From positions 1-34,479 of the forward strand of contig VGYL01000004.1 of the NCBI GenBank assembly GCA_016872975.1: a DNA stretch of 34,479 bases, written 5' to 3'. The notes under the pieces are model-generated. The model was not told where the DNA came from and made no database searches. It worked only from the letters and a program-made list of their open reading frames with translations. The translations under genes were made by a program, and so were the position numbers. Source of the DNA: Planctomycetota bacterium. GTDB taxonomy: Bacteria > Planctomycetota > Phycisphaerae > Sedimentisphaerales > Anaerobacaceae. This document shows, piece after piece, positions 1 to 8,843 of the stretch; within the stretch, counting starts at the first letter, position 1, and each line of letters starts with the position of its first letter.

Positions 1-126
1 TCAAGCGGAGTCTGGGCTCCCAATCGCGATTCATCGCGATTGGGAACCCTCTTCGGAGCTTGGCGATGGCGGATTTCCCGTGCGCCGGACCATCGCCAAG
101 GCCTACCGGCCTTGACGATGCCACCC
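1..126. repeat. Second copy of the nested palindrome, left arm cut by the window edge, with an extra hairpin
   Basis: TCTTCGGAGCTTGGCGATGG...CCATCGCCAAGGCCT...CCGGCCTTGACGATGCCACCC matches 8534-8613; inserted hairpin CCCAATCGCGAT(19-30)/ATCGCGATTGGG(33-44). Confidence 0.8.
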
Positions 127-141
127 TTTTCACGCGCCCTC

Positions 142-1521
142 TTACGCGGAATCCTGTTCTGCCGGCGGGGTCTCCGAGAGTGGCGGGGGTTCTTCCCGCG
201 AGCCGGTGGGGGCTTGCAGAAGGTCTTTGAGAGTGCGCTGCGCCAGGAGATCGTGCTCGGCTTGTGCGAGGCGATACAGACTGTCCTGCGTGTTCGCGGG
301 CGGCTGGGCGAAGGAGACCGCCGCGACCGCGTCGGCGATATCCGAGAGGCGGATGTGCGCGGGGTCCCGCAGGAGGGTAAAACCTTCCCGCGGGTCCGTG
401 GTCTTCGCCAACAGACCGCGGTCGACGAACTCCTCCACGAGTTGTTGCCCGAATTCACCGGGGATGTCGAGCCGGCTGCACAGGTCTTCCAGGGCGACCG
501 GGGCCTGGTCGTTCTCGAACGCCGCGGCGATCTCGCGCGCGACGGCCAGGACCGTCAGGTCGTTGGCGATGAACCGGCCTGCGGGCTTCTGGGCCTCGGC
601 GGCTTCCGGAGCCTGGAGGCTCTCGAGATGCTGCGTCGTATACGTCAGTTGCAGCCCGAACAGGACGATGACCCAGGTGATGTAGATCCAGAAGATCCCC
701 AGGGGGATCAATCCCAGCAGGCCATACATCGTGTTGTACGGAATGAAGCGGGTCACGTAGATGCCGAAACCCCAGCGGGCGACGCCCCAGATCAGGGCCG
801 CCACGGTCGCCCCCCAGAGGGCGGCCCGGGCCTGCACCTTGGCGTTGGGCATCACCAGATACACCAGGAACAGCGCCAGCAGCGACAAGACGAACGAGGT
901 CAGCGGCCGCAGCGCTCGCAGCACGCCGGTCCCCAGATTCTCCCAGATCACATATTGCGTCGTGGCGTAGAGCGCCGCCGCGAGCAGCAGCGGCACCAGC
1001 GTCAGCAGGGCCCAGTAGTTGATCATCCGATGCAGGAATCCCCGGCCGCGCGGGACGTGCCAGATACTGTTGAAGGCGCTCTCGATGATCGACAGCAGGT
1101 TCAACGCCACCCAGATCACCACGACGGCGCTGACCAGTCCGAGCGAGCCGCGGTCCAGGCCCGTGAAGAACCGCTCGATGACCTGGTCCAGGTAATCGGT
1201 CAGGGCGATGGTCTGCTCGGGATCGGCCGGATCGGGGTACTCGATCCGCGTCAGACGCAGCTCTTCATAGAGAATCTCCTTCAATTGCTCGCCGGTGGCG
1301 CGATAACCGGGGATCGAGTAGAACAGCAACACGATCACGATGGCCAGCGGGACCAGGCCGAAGACCGTGTAGTAGGACAGTGCCGCCGCCAGTTGCGGGG
1401 CATTGTTCTTCTTCAACAGGCGCAGGCAGTGGGACCAGAGCCGGTACTGGAACACGAGAAGCCGACCGAGACGGCTCAACTCCGCGGTGGGGGTGCTCAG
1501 GAGGTTCTTGAGGGTCCTCAT
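142..1521 (-). CDS. YihY/virulence factor BrkB family membrane protein
   Basis: 459 aa ORF; 'LKKNNAPQLAAALSYYTVFGLVPLAIVIVLLF' N-terminal signature and several hydrophobic segments. Confidence 0.9.
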   Translation of the reverse strand: MRTLKNLLSTPTAELSRLGRLLVFQYRLWSHCLRLLKKNNAPQLAAALSYYTVFGLVPLAIVIVLLFYSIPGYRATGEQLKEILYEELRLTRIEYPDPADPEQTIALTDYLDQVIERFFTGLDRGSLGLVSAVVVIWVALNLLSIIESAFNSIWHVPRGRGFLHRMINYWALLTLVPLLLAAALYATTQYVIWENLGTGVLRALRPLTSFVLSLLALFLVYLVMPNAKVQARAALWGATVAALIWGVARWGFGIYVTRFIPYNTMYGLLGLIPLGIFWIYITWVIVLFGLQLTYTTQHLESLQAPEAAEAQKPAGRFIANDLTVLAVAREIAAAFENDQAPVALEDLCSRLDIPGEFGQQLVEEFVDRGLLAKTTDPREGFTLLRDPAHIRLSDIADAVAAVSFAQPPANTQDSLYRLAQAEHDLLAQRTLKDLLQAPTGSREEPPPLSETPPAEQDSA

Positions 1522-1524
1522 CGG

Positions 1525-4500
1525 TCAACGTCTCTTGAACAGCCCCTCCAGTCCCTTGAGGATCTGTTCCTCAAGCCTCTGCTTGAGCTGGGTCTCCACC
1601 AGTTTTTGCAGGTTCAGTTGCGGCTGGGTGATCGTGCCCGTCAGCGGGACGGTGATCCGCTCGCCGGGCTGCGCCTCGCCGACCCGTACGAGCCGGCCTT
1701 GCAGCGTATAAGGCAGGACGACCGTCAGATTCAGCGCCCCGTCCAACCCGATGGACCCGCGGAAGTTGACGGGATTGTCGCCGATCTCGATCTGCATGTC
1801 GTCGTAGCGGAGCACCCCGTTCTGCAGCGTGAGCACCGTGGGGCGGACCGTCAGGATCTGTCCGCTGATCGACCGGCCGACCACGGCGAGAATCTGGTTG
1901 AGGATGCTGGAGGTGCCCAACTGGAGCTGATCGATCCAGATCGTGCCGGTCAGCTCGGCGCGTTGGCGGATATTTTCGCCCAGCGGAATCGCCATCTTCT
2001 GGACCTCGAGATTGGCGATCCCGCTGACGCGGACCGCATCGGCGAAAATGGGATTGACGTACTTCAGCAGGGTCTGCGCCGTCTGCTCATTGATCTGGAC
2101 CGCCTGCACGAGTTGCAGGGTTTCCGGTACGGTCAGCAGGGCGGGCGTCCGGTCGAGGTCGGCGCGGCCGGTGAAATGGAGCTTGCCGTTGTTGACGGTC
2201 GCGGCGATCGGCCCGATGGTCATCCGGCCGTCCTCCACGCGAATGTCGAATTCCGTCGGGCCGAAGTCAAGACCCAGATAGGCGGCCCGGTCGAAGCCGA
2301 GCGACGCCTGGCCGTTGAGATTCGCGAGCAGACCGTTCGGCTCGTTCGCGGGATATGTGCTCGTGAAATTGAGCGCGACCTGCCGCTGGCCCGTGATGCT
2401 CAACGAGCCTGGCACCAGGCCGGAGACCAGCGGCGCGACCGCAGCCCAGTCCATTTCGCCTTGGAGTGCGCCTTGTGCCTTGACCGCACTGGCTTGGCTT
2501 GTCTGCGTGAACCGGCCCTTGAACGTGATCTGCGGGCTCTTCACCTGCCAGATCGCGTCGTGGAGGATCTTCTGTTTGGGGTCGACAGCCACATCGAAGA
2601 AGGCCGTCACCTCTGGCTGCTGGAAGGGCTCTCCGCGCGAAACCAGCCGGAAATCCCGGATGCGCGTGGCATCCGAGGAGAAGCGGTACAGGTTCCTCTC
2701 CTTGGCCACCGTCACCTGGGACTGTGCGATGCCGCCTATCGTGAGCCCTTCGGGAAGAGCATCGAAGAACTCGGCGTAGGGCTGCAGCCGGCTGAGATCC
2801 ACGTTGCGGGCAACGACCACCGCGTTCAGTGCCGCGGGCGAATCCGCGCCCAGCGGGATCGTGGCATCCTCCACGGTGAGGGTGCCGAAACCGGCTTTAA
2901 CTGCGAGGCTGTCCACGGCCAGAACCTGCCGGATTTCGACCATGCTCAGGGCATAGTCGACATTCGCCTGCGGCTCCGAGACGCTGTTGCCGTCGGCCGA
3001 GGTCAGGACGAGCTGCCGGGCGGAGAGCGTGCCGGCGATATCCGTGGCCTGCTCCCCAATGGAGACCTGCCCCTGCGTCGTCACTTGGCCGGCAAGCTCA
3101 TACGCTCCGATGTTGATGAAGGGCCCCAACTGCGCTTGCAGCGCGGCCAGATCGGCCCGGCCCTGGTAGCGGATCTGCTGGAAGTTACCGCTGGCGTTGA
3201 TCGTGGCGAATGGGGCGGTGACGGTCAGGTTTTCGAGCTGCGCACCCTCCGGGTCGCTGGTGAGGCGCATGGTCGCCTGGACCGGCTCGCTGAGACTCAC
3301 CGGCTCGTTGTTCACGACCCCGGCCAGGCCCGCCACCTGGGCCTTGGCCACGAGCGTGGCGCGGCCGGCCTCGGTGACCGTATTGATGGTCCCCGTCGCG
3401 CGGCCGCCGGTGATTTCCATACCCGGGCGGACGCCGAGGGTGTTCGGCATCTGCGACAGGAGCGCCGCCAGATCGAGGTCGAAATCGCCGCGGGCGTCAT
3501 AAGCGGCGCCGCTTTCCAGCAGTTGTGACAACGACGCCGGTGTCCGCGGGAGGCGGCCGGTCGCCGAGAGGTTGGCCCAGTCCGTGCGCACCTCCAGTTG
3601 ATCGACATCGATCACATTGCCTGTTTGCGTCAGGCTGGCCCGGACCTCCAGTTGCGCGGTCTGCAGCTCGTCTCCCTGGAGGGCTTCCCCGCCGATCTCG
3701 ATTCCCTGACCGGAGATCGTGGCGTTGAGGTTGCGGATCCGGCCGTTGTCGATGGCGCTGGTAATGCTTCCCGAGACTGCTCCCTGCGCCTGCACCTGAA
3801 TTCCCACCAGGTCGAGGAAGGGGGCGACTGAAGCCAGATTCAGGTCGTTGACCTCGACGGTCACGTCGCCCGTCGTGCCCCGGAGGCTCCATCCGGTTTC
3901 CCGCCTGGGGGTGGCCTCGGCGACGATTCCCACCCGGCCCGGCGGTTGCGCCGCCGCCAGGACGACCATCGCCGCGTCGAAGCGGGAGGTCCGGCCGGGC
4001 GGACGGATACTCAGGTTGGAGTTCAGGTCCGCGATCTGCACCGTGTTGCCGGTCGTGTCCGTCAACTGGACGCTGCCGTCGCGGACGATCACGTCGCGCA
4101 AGCGCTCCAGGTTGTTCATGTCCACCGGCGGTTCCTCGCGGGGCGGCCGCTCGCGCAGATCGATGGCGACACGCGGCTGATCGAGCACGGCTCGATCGAG
4201 AGCCAGCGTGCCGGTGAGCAGACCGGCGTAGTGCGGCGTCGCGGTGATGCGGTCGATATCGACCTCGGTCCAGCCGTTCTCCCCGCGAAAACGGAAGCCG
4301 GCCACCTGAATCCCCCGGAACCAGCCGACCGACAGGTCCTGAATGCTCGCTTCGCCTCCCGTGCCGGCGCTGATCCGGGCCTGGACCCAACGGGTGAAAC
4401 TTCGCGAAGACAGGACGACCGGCGCCAGCAACACGATCACGAGCAGGAGAATCAGGATGCCCACGAGCACCCAAGGCCATTTCCGCGCTTTCCTCGGTCG

Positions 4501-4560
4501 TTTCGCCGGCGTCGCTTCCGCGTGGGCCTGTTTCTGTGCTTCCATCTCGTTACCCCCCAA
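1525..4560 (-). CDS. AsmA-like / TamB-type large periplasmic protein with N-terminal TM helix
   Basis: 1011 aa; Lys/Arg-rich N-terminus then one TM segment, repeated AsmA-like beta-rich segments ('DLNLASVAPFLDL', 'FDVAVDPKQKILHDAIWQVKSPQITFKGRFT'). Confidence 0.75.
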   Translation of the reverse strand: MGGNEMEAQKQAHAEATPAKRPRKARKWPWVLVGILILLLVIVLLAPVVLSSRSFTRWVQARISAGTGGEASIQDLSVGWFRGIQVAGFRFRGENGWTEVDIDRITATPHYAGLLTGTLALDRAVLDQPRVAIDLRERPPREEPPVDMNNLERLRDVIVRDGSVQLTDTTGNTVQIADLNSNLSIRPPGRTSRFDAAMVVLAAAQPPGRVGIVAEATPRRETGWSLRGTTGDVTVEVNDLNLASVAPFLDLVGIQVQAQGAVSGSITSAIDNGRIRNLNATISGQGIEIGGEALQGDELQTAQLEVRASLTQTGNVIDVDQLEVRTDWANLSATGRLPRTPASLSQLLESGAAYDARGDFDLDLAALLSQMPNTLGVRPGMEITGGRATGTINTVTEAGRATLVAKAQVAGLAGVVNNEPVSLSEPVQATMRLTSDPEGAQLENLTVTAPFATINASGNFQQIRYQGRADLAALQAQLGPFINIGAYELAGQVTTQGQVSIGEQATDIAGTLSARQLVLTSADGNSVSEPQANVDYALSMVEIRQVLAVDSLAVKAGFGTLTVEDATIPLGADSPAALNAVVVARNVDLSRLQPYAEFFDALPEGLTIGGIAQSQVTVAKERNLYRFSSDATRIRDFRLVSRGEPFQQPEVTAFFDVAVDPKQKILHDAIWQVKSPQITFKGRFTQTSQASAVKAQGALQGEMDWAAVAPLVSGLVPGSLSITGQRQVALNFTSTYPANEPNGLLANLNGQASLGFDRAAYLGLDFGPTEFDIRVEDGRMTIGPIAATVNNGKLHFTGRADLDRTPALLTVPETLQLVQAVQINEQTAQTLLKYVNPIFADAVRVSGIANLEVQKMAIPLGENIRQRAELTGTIWIDQLQLGTSSILNQILAVVGRSISGQILTVRPTVLTLQNGVLRYDDMQIEIGDNPVNFRGSIGLDGALNLTVVLPYTLQGRLVRVGEAQPGERITVPLTGTITQPQLNLQKLVETQLKQRLEEQILKGLEGLFKRR

Positions 4561-4565
4561 TAGGC

Positions 4566-4600
4566 GATTTCCCGTTTACGATTCACGACTGGAGACTCAG
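4566..4600. repeat. 7-bp periodic array (5 degenerate units)
   Basis: GATTTCC|CGTTTAC|GATTCAC|GACTGGA|GACTCAG read directly from the sequence. Confidence 0.5.
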
Positions 4601-4803
4601 CCGCAGATTCCGACGCGCATCAGAGCGACGGCAGGTATGACCCGCCCTGCAGGGTCGGAGTTCCCCAACAGAGGTACGCCCCGGCGGCTTGGGGGTTCAA
4701 CCGGGCGAAATAGGACTCTGGGCACCGAAGATCGATGATTCCGCGACTCCCGGACCCGCCGGGCCGGGTGAAGCCGGATCGTCAAGAGAAAACAACCGGT
4801 CGC

Positions 4804-5364
4804 TCAGTCCTTGATGATCTCGTCGGACTTGTGTGCCACGGCGTGATCGATCTTGTCGGTGAATTCCTTGGTGATGTCGTCGATCTGCTTCTTGGCCGTA
4901 TCCCGGTCGTCCTCGGTGATCTCCCCGTCCTTTTCCTGCTTGTCGAGGGTCTTGTTGGCGTCGCGCCGGATGTTGCGGATGCTCACCTTGGCCTGCTCGC
5001 CGGCCTGCCTGGCCTGCTGCACGAGCTGCTTTCGTCTTTCCCCGCTCAAGGGCGGGATATTCAGCCGGATGAATTTGCCTTCGATGAGGGGGGCGATGCT
5101 CAGATCGCTGCTCTTGATCGCCTTCTCGATGTCCTTCACGGAGGCGGGGTCGAAAGGCTTGATGACCAGCAGGTCGGCCTCCGGGGCCGAAACGGTGGCC
5201 AGGGATTTCAACGGCGTCGGGCTGCCGTAATAGTCCACCCGCAGATGGTCCACCAAAGCCGGCGTGGCCCGGCCGCCGCGGAACCCCTTCAGATCGTCCT
5301 GAAGCACGTCCACCGCCTTCTGCATTTTCGCTCTGCTCTCTGAGACGACCGCCTGTGTTGCCAT
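4804..5364 (-). CDS. frr: Ribosome recycling factor
   Basis: MATQAVVSESRAKMQKAVDVLQDDLKGFRGGRATPALVDHLRVDYYGSPTPL...; ORF-track start at 5457 trimmed to the ATG at 5364. Confidence 0.97.
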   Translation of the reverse strand: MATQAVVSESRAKMQKAVDVLQDDLKGFRGGRATPALVDHLRVDYYGSPTPLKSLATVSAPEADLLVIKPFDPASVKDIEKAIKSSDLSIAPLIEGKFIRLNIPPLSGERRKQLVQQARQAGEQAKVSIRNIRRDANKTLDKQEKDGEITEDDRDTAKKQIDDITKEFTDKIDHAVAHKSDEIIKD

Positions 5365-5375
5365 CGTCAACCCCT

Positions 5376-5494
5376 CGAAATTTATGATTGATGATTTATG
5401 ATTTACGATTTGGCTTCGCTCCGCGCGACATCCTGTTCGTAGATCATGAATCGTCAATCACAAATCATAAATGATAAACCATCAATCATCAATC
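5376..5494. repeat. Inverted pair of 7-bp periodic arrays (TATGATT-type and ATAAATC-type)
   Basis: 5376-5410: CGAAATT|TATGATT|GATGATT|TATGATT|TACGATT; 5439-5494: GTAGATC|ATGAATC|GTCAATC|ACAAATC|ATAAATG|ATAAACC|ATCAATC|ATCAATC. Confidence 0.85.
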
Positions 5495-6201
5495 AACGTG
5501 CCCACTGACTCGCCGCAAATGGCCTTGGTGATGTTACCCTTCTTGAAGATGTTCAGGACGACGATCGGAATCTTGTTGTCGCGGCACAGGCTGATGGCGG
5601 CATGGTCCATGACCCGCAGCCCCTGCCGCAGGACGTCATCGTAAGAGAGACGGGAGAGGAGCGTCGCCTGCGGGTTCTTTTTGGGATCGTCGCTGTAGAC
5701 CCCCTCAACCTTGGTGGCCTTCACCAGCAGGTTCGCGTCCAACTCCGCCGCCCGCAGGGCCGCGCAGGTGTCCGTCGTGAAGAAGGGGTTTCCCGTGCCG
5801 CCGGCCAGGATCACCACGCGCCCCTGCTCGAAATGACGCAGGGCCCGCCGTCGGATAAAGGGCTCGCACAGGGCCGACACTTCGATGGCGCTCATGACCC
5901 GTGTCTCGCGCCCGAGTTTCTCGAGCGTCTCCTGCAGGGCACAGGCGTTGATGATCGTCGCCAGCATGCCCATGTAGTCGGCCGTGTTGCGCGGAATGTG
6001 GCTTTTCTGGGAAAACGTCTCCCCGCGAATGAAGTTGCCGGCGCCGACGACAATCCCGATCTGCGGTCCCAGCTTGCAGATATCGTTGATCCGCTCCGCG
6101 AGGGATTCCAGCGCGGCGCCGTTGATCCCGAATTCGCCGGGCAGGCAGAAACTCTCCCCGGAAAGCTTGAGCAGCACGCGATTATACCTGCTGGCGGCCA
6201 A
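5482..6201 (-). CDS. pyrH: UMP kinase (TTG start)
   Basis: 239 aa; 'RVLLKLSGESF', 'GIVVGAGNFIRG', 'RNTADYMGMLATIINA', 'AGGTGNPFFTTDTCAALRA' signatures; starts 3 bp after the tsf stop. Confidence 0.95.
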   Translation of the reverse strand: MAASRYNRVLLKLSGESFCLPGEFGINGAALESLAERINDICKLGPQIGIVVGAGNFIRGETFSQKSHIPRNTADYMGMLATIINACALQETLEKLGRETRVMSAIEVSALCEPFIRRRALRHFEQGRVVILAGGTGNPFFTTDTCAALRAAELDANLLVKATKVEGVYSDDPKKNPQATLLSRLSYDDVLRQGLRVMDHAAISLCRDNKIPIVVLNIFKKGNITKAICGESVGTLIDD

Positions 6202-6204
6202 GGA

Positions 6205-7071
6205 TCATCCCACCTCAAATCGGACAAACTGCCGAACGCTGGCCTGGCCGCCGGCCTGCTTGGCCGCCTCGGCGAGGACCTGCTGCACCGTCTTGCTGTC
6301 GTCCTTCACGAACGGCTGCTCCAGCAGGCAGTAGTCGCTGTAGAACTTCTTCATCTTGCCTTCGACGATGCGGTTGACGACCTCGGGCGGCTTGTTCTGC
6401 ACTTGGGCGGCGTAGATCTCGCGCTCCCGCGCGATCACCTCGGGATCGAGGCTGGCCACGTCCAAAGCGAGCGGCTTGCTGGCGGTGATGTGCATGGCGA
6501 TGTCCGAGGCGGCCTGCTTGAGGGAGGGCGCCTGCGCGACCTTGGCGTCGCTGGTCCCGATCAGGACCATGCTGCCGACCTTGTGGTTGAAGTGGACGTA
6601 GGTGCCGATCAGCCCGGTTCCCTCGATCCGGAACTTGACGTAATCGCCCACCTGCATCTTCTCGCCCGTGCGGCTCACGACTTCCGTGAGCACCTCCTGG
6701 AAGGTTTTGCCGGCGAGGATGGTTTGCAGAACGCTGTCGGCTCCCTGATCGCCCGCGGCCGAGCCGATGTAATCCCGAATATCGCGCGCCAAGTGCAGGA
6801 AGTCGTCGCTCTTGGCGACGAAATCCGTCTCGCAGCACAGGGTGGCCAGGGCCGCCTCGTTGCCGCCGGCGTTCTGCCAGGAGACGACGGCCCCTTCGGA
6901 GGTCTCCCGCTCGGCGCGTTTGGCCAGCGTGGCCAGGCCCTTCTTGCGGAGAATCTCCATCGCCTTATCCATATCGCCATGGGCCTCTGCCAAGGCTTTC
7001 TTGCAATCCATCATGCCCTGTCCGGACATCTTCCGCAGTTTTACCACGGTTGCTGCTGCGATTTCCGCCAT
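6205..7071 (-). CDS. tsf: Translation elongation factor Ts
   Basis: MAEIAAATVVKLRKMSGQGMMDCKKALAEAHGDMDKAMEILRKKG; start trimmed from 7086 to MAEI. Confidence 0.97.
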   Translation of the reverse strand: MAEIAAATVVKLRKMSGQGMMDCKKALAEAHGDMDKAMEILRKKGLATLAKRAERETSEGAVVSWQNAGGNEAALATLCCETDFVAKSDDFLHLARDIRDYIGSAAGDQGADSVLQTILAGKTFQEVLTEVVSRTGEKMQVGDYVKFRIEGTGLIGTYVHFNHKVGSMVLIGTSDAKVAQAPSLKQAASDIAMHITASKPLALDVASLDPEVIAREREIYAAQVQNKPPEVVNRIVEGKMKKFYSDYCLLEQPFVKDDSKTVQQVLAEAAKQAGGQASVRQFVRFEVG

Positions 7072-7249
7072 CGTATCAACTCCCATCCTGCCTTTCGCAG
7101 GTTGTCAGCGGCCCCGGACCCGTCCGCGCCGCCCGTCGGCTCGGATTCCTCTGGAGGTCCGTTGTCGTGTTGTATGGATTCCTCAGAGCTCCACGCTCTG
7201 TCGGGTCTTCACGTTTGTTTTCGCGGGGATGCGGAGGCTTCTGCTATCA

Positions 7250-8131
7250 CTACGAAACGCCGGCCGGGGGCTGTTCGGGCTCCGGCGGGGCCGCGTTTTC
7301 CTGAGCACCGGGCAACTCCTCGTCCTCGGCGGCCTCCTCGCTGACCGTCGCCACGGCGGCCGCTTCGGTGCCGTCGGCGCGGGCCATCGCCGGTCGCCGG
7401 GAGCGGAGGCGGCGCGGCCGCGGGGCAACTTCCTGCTGCCGGACGGAAACCATCGTCTTGCCGATGGCCACCGCGTCGGCCAACTCGTTGAGGATGATCT
7501 CCACCGCCCGGATGGAATCGTCATTGGCCGGAATCGCGACGTCCACCGTATCCGGATCGGAATCCGTATCCAGGATGCCGACCGTCGGAATGCCCAGCTT
7601 CTGGGCCTCGCGCAGCGCCAGGTATTCCTTGCGGGCATCCACCACCACGACGACGCCCGGCAGCCGGGTCATCTTGCGCACGCCGTCCAGGTTGGTGCGG
7701 ATCTTGCGCATCTCACGCTTGAAGCGGGACGCCTGCTTCTTGCTCTCGGCATCCATCGTCCCATCCTGCTCCATGGCCTCCAGTTGTTCCAGCCGCTGGA
7801 GCCGGGAGCGGATCGTCCGGAAGTTCGTCAGCATGCCGCCCAGCCAGCGTTCCGAGACGAAATGCATCCCGCACCGGTTGGCGGCGGCCTCCACGGCCTT
7901 CTGCGCCTGCCGCTTGGTCCCGACGAACACCACGTCGCTGCCGGACGAGACGATCTCGGCCAACAGCTTCTTGGCGATCAGGATGCCCTTGAGGGTTTCC
8001 TTGACGTCGATCACATGGATATTGCCCCGCTTGGCAAAGATAAAAGGAGCCATCTTCGGATTCCACCGGCTCACGCCGTGTCCGAAATGTACCCCCGCGT
8101 TGATGAGTTCCCGCGCCAACTGTTTAGCCAC
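7250..8131 (-). CDS. rpsB: 30S ribosomal protein S2 (GTG start, acidic/Pro-rich C-terminal tail)
   Basis: VAKQLARELINAGVHFGHGVSRWNPKMAPFIFAKRGNIHVIDVKET; GGAGG about 6 nt before a GTG at 8131 on the minus strand. Confidence 0.96.
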   Translation of the reverse strand: MAKQLARELINAGVHFGHGVSRWNPKMAPFIFAKRGNIHVIDVKETLKGILIAKKLLAEIVSSGSDVVFVGTKRQAQKAVEAAANRCGMHFVSERWLGGMLTNFRTIRSRLQRLEQLEAMEQDGTMDAESKKQASRFKREMRKIRTNLDGVRKMTRLPGVVVVVDARKEYLALREAQKLGIPTVGILDTDSDPDTVDVAIPANDDSIRAVEIILNELADAVAIGKTMVSVRQQEVAPRPRRLRSRRPAMARADGTEAAAVATVSEEAAEDEELPGAQENAAPPEPEQPPAGVS

Positions 8132-8193
8132 AAATACCTCCAGAATACCTCTGATCCATTCTACGTGCAGAAACAAACCGCGAAATTACAACA

Positions 8194-8222
8194 AGTTAGC
8201 GAGATTCGCACGACCTGTCAAT
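8194..8222 (-). promoter_or_regulatory. Putative sigma-70-like promoter of the rpsB-tsf cluster
   Basis: Minus strand TTGACA - 17 nt - TAACTT upstream of the rpsB GTG; the -10 is a poor consensus match. Confidence 0.45.
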
Positions 8223-8472
8223 ATTCTGACCCCAATAATTTACGGACAAATCTCTGGCATGTCCACCCAGAAAAGTGGGCCGCCGGCCCGGTTTTTCGGG
8301 TGGAAAGCGAATCTGCGGGCCGCCGTGTCGCGCGCGAGCCTCGAGCGACCTCGCGCGGGTTGCCGCCGGCGCTCGCGGACCGCCCGATAATCCGCGCCGG
8401 ATCGAGAGGTATCACACTCGTCCTAAGTGCTTGTAGAACCGGGAGTAATGCTGATTCCAGAGGCTTTCACGG

Positions 8473-8645
8473 GGCCTGGTTCAAGAAACAGTCTTTTCGG
8501 GTAACGGAGAACGGGTGGCAGCGGCAAGCGCAGTCTTCGGAGCTTGCCGATGGTCTTGCTTGTCCGCCATCGGCAAGGCCTGCGCAGAGCCTCCGGCCTT
8601 GCCGCTGCCACCCACCCAGACTGTTACCCGGGTCTGAACCGGGCC
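8473..8645. repeat. Nested composite palindrome (about 173 bp)
   Basis: Arm pairs: GGCCTGGTTCA(8473-8483)/TGAACCGGGCC(8635-8645), one mismatch; CGGGTAAC(8498-8505)/GTTACCCG(8623-8630); GGGTGGCAGCGGCAAG(8513-8528)/CTTGCCGCTGCCACCC(8598-8613), perfect 16 bp; CTTGCCGATGG(8543-8553)/CCATCGGCAAG(8567-8577). Confidence 0.9.
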
Positions 8646-8843
8646 TTTCACGAGCCTGCGGGCATCGCCAGGGCGGCGGCCGGACGGGAAGCGAAACGTC
8701 TGGCCCGCCCGTTTCGGCGCGAGCGCCAAGATCGGCAGCAGACTCGCAGGACTAGCGAAACGTACCACGAGCAGGAGGTCGAGACTCCATTCGGATGAGT
8801 GTCCGGGCCCGCGCGGGGACCCGCGGGCGGCGCGAAGATGCGC

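Noticed and set aside
40-3528. 1162-aa plus-strand ORF
   Set aside because: Antisense shadow of the YihY and AsmA-like genes in GC-rich DNA; low-complexity Arg/Gln/Asp-rich translation, no domain signature.
5376-5494. CRISPR-like array
   Set aside because: Units are 7 bp with no spacers, and no cas genes are present.
5602-7344. 580-aa plus-strand ORF
   Set aside because: Antisense to pyrH and tsf.
8269-8292. Minus-strand intrinsic terminator (GGGCCGGCGGCCCACTTTT)
   Set aside because: Stem only 5 bp and short T-run; too weak to annotate, though the position (downstream of the 146-aa gene) is plausible.
6812-8755. 647-aa plus-strand ORF
   Set aside because: Antisense to tsf and rpsB and runs through the palindromic element.
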